NCBI RefSeq assembly: GCF_000423005.1
Contig: NZ_AUHD01000004.1
Location: 186,001-250,000 of the forward strand
Source of the DNA: Gelidibacter mesophilus DSM 14095
GTDB lineage: Bacteria; Bacteroidota; Bacteroidia; Flavobacteriales; Flavobacteriaceae
Direction of reading: 5' to 3'
DNA: 64,000 nucleotides
Positions 63,131 to 64,000 of the stretch are shown piece after piece; positions within the stretch are counted from its first letter, which is position 1; every line of letters starts with the position of its first letter. A program made the translations under genes and the position numbers. The notes below the pieces were generated by a model that saw nothing but the letters and a program-made list of their open reading frames with translations, had not been told where the DNA came from and ran no database searches.

Positions 63131-64000
63131 TTATTTAATTATACCAATAACTTCCTGATTTACCTTTTTCACTTTATCAATGTCCATTTTATCAACTTTT
63201 CTATCATAAGTCATAAAACCATTGACCTCACCCTCCACATCTGTCGTTTGTGTATAAACAGCTGCAGAAAACCCAACTTGTACCAACTTTTTTAGTTTAT
63301 TGGCATATTTAACGTACTCTGAAGTAGTTTCTTCAGAATTTTTAAATTTTATATATCCCCAATTACCATCCTTATTCCATAAGTGTCCTTCTAAAGGCAG
63401 CCCAATGCCACCGTATTCGCCTAGAACAGTGACTCTATTCGCATCATACAAATACAGATTTGGTTCCGGATAATTATGTAAATCCAAAATGTCTCCAGTT
63501 TGGAAATGGTTACCACCACTTGCAGAATTTATAAGTCTACTAGGGTCATAAGCTTGGGTCCATTCTGTAATTTCCTCTGTTTTAAACTGACCCCAAGCTT
63601 CGTTAAATGGCACCCAAACTACAATACTCGGGTATGAATATAAATAGTCAATAATTTCCCTCCATTCCTTTCTATAAATAGCTTCAGATTTTACTGTGCG
63701 AACCAATTCGTTTCCGTTAAAATAATTATGCATTTGCCAAATGGGTTGTGTATCTCCACTTGGCATGTCTTGCCAAACTAGTATCCCAAGTTGATCACAA
63801 TGCGTGTACCACCGTGCAGGTTCTACTTTAACATGTTTTCTGATCATATTAAACCCCAGCTCCTTTGTTTTAATGATATCGTATTTTAAGGCTTCATCCG
63901 TAGGGGCAGTATATAAACCATCTGGCCACCAGCCCTGATCGAGTGGTCCAAAATGGAAATAATCTTTATTATTCAACTGCATTCTGACAATTCCGTTTTC
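63131..64000 (-). CDS. GH2 glycoside hydrolase, C-terminal part (runs off the window)
   Basis: The frame is open to the window edge. The visible part is the GH2 catalytic barrel: GFNMIRKHVKVEPARWYTHC, ILVWQDMPSGDTQ, WVPFNEAWGQ (acid/base Glu) and VTVLGEYGGIGLP (nucleophile Glu). Members of this group are beta-galactosidases, beta-mannosidases or arabinosidase-like enzymes; the pattern WVPFNEAWGQF is seen in PUL enzymes of unresolved specificity. The N-terminal domains lie beyond position 64000, so only part of the gene is seen. Confidence 0.88.
   Translation of the reverse strand, partial: ENGIVRMQLNNKDYFHFGPLDQGWWPDGLYTAPTDEALKYDIIKTKELGFNMIRKHVKVEPARWYTHCDQLGILVWQDMPSGDTQPIWQMHNYFNGNELVRTVKSEAIYRKEWREIIDYLYSYPSIVVWVPFNEAWGQFKTEEITEWTQAYDPSRLINSASGGNHFQTGDILDLHNYPEPNLYLYDANRVTVLGEYGGIGLPLEGHLWNKDGNWGYIKFKNSEETTSEYVKYANKLKKLVQVGFSAAVYTQTTDVEGEVNGFMTYDRKVDKMDIDKVKKVNQEVIGIIK

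Noticed and set aside
1-64000. CRISPR arrays and rRNA genes
   Set aside because: No regularly spaced direct repeats and no rRNA-like sequence were seen anywhere in the window.

Overview
The window looks like a chromosomal segment of a marine-type member of the Flavobacteriaceae (Bacteroidota). The evidence is the low GC content, promoters of the TTG-N20-TAnnTTTG type, weak Shine-Dalgarno sites, Bacteroidota-type lipoproteins, a T9SS sorting tail, SusC/SusD proteins, and a flavobacterial core gene run (pheT, tpx, dgkA, ftsK, lolA, lptF/G, ribB). All calls come from reading translated sequence and motifs by eye; no database search was run.

Region 1 (1-19.4 kb) is core chromosome: a beta-lactamase-fold lipoprotein, miaE, an ectonucleotide pyrophosphatase-like enzyme, a TlpA-like lipoprotein, pheT, tpx, dgkA, ftsK, lolA, lptF/G, ribB, a T9SS substrate built of short repeats, a DegT aminotransferase and a nitroreductase.

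Region 2 (19.44-25.5 kb) starts at an intact tRNA-Ser(UGA) and is a decayed defence island. It holds the 3' end of what looks like a BREX type 3 operon (a 3'-terminal tail of an upstream gene, pglZ and a BrxA-like gene). Next come an orphan gene bracketed by two 100-bp direct repeats, a frameshifted and truncated hsdM, and a FecI-type sigma factor with a FecR cut off at the hsdM junction.

Region 3 (25.8-54.4 kb) is a large beta-mannan/galactomannan utilisation locus. The left operon (minus strand) encodes SusC, SusD, an IPT surface glycan-binding protein, an unusual fasciclin plus beta-sandwich lipoprotein and a GH27 alpha-galactosidase. The central operon (plus strand) encodes GH26, a sodium/sugar symporter, GH130_1 mannosylglucose phosphorylase, an AGE-family mannobiose 2-epimerase, Calx-beta-GH26 and GH5, all touching or overlapping. 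The right operon (minus strand) encodes GH5, an AraC regulator, a CE2-like esterase, an aldo/keto reductase, a sialate O-acetylesterase-like esterase, GH3 and a frameshifted PD40 protein. Two paralogous cupin-AraC regulators are present. The inferred route: surface mannanases and esterases cut and deacetylate mannan, SusCD imports the oligomers, GH27 and GH3 remove side chains and ends, mannobiose crosses the inner membrane, is epimerised to mannosylglucose and is phosphorolysed.

The most interesting structural signal is that the last 16 bp of tRNA-Ser recur at 55095-55110, next to a separate tRNA-style terminator, so about 35.6 kb including the whole mannan locus is flanked like a tRNA-integrated island. 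A homologous 88-bp end segment with a 9-bp piece of the tRNA 3' end lies at 25459-25546, between the defence and mannan parts, suggesting step-wise island accretion. A 16-bp motif close to AATTCGGTGCGTAAAT recurs at these ends and at four more sites up to 57.2 kb, twice as an inverted pair with exactly 10 bp between arms.

Region 4 (54.4-57.4 kb) is debris: a KDPG aldolase fragment, the att-like repeat, a broken IS4-family element and a 14-codon gene-start stub. Region 5 (57.4-64 kb, minus strand) is a second carbohydrate locus, probably for arabinose-containing glycans: a frameshifted DUF2961/GH172 protein, three GH43 proteins, aldose 1-epimerase and a GH2 enzyme running off the window.
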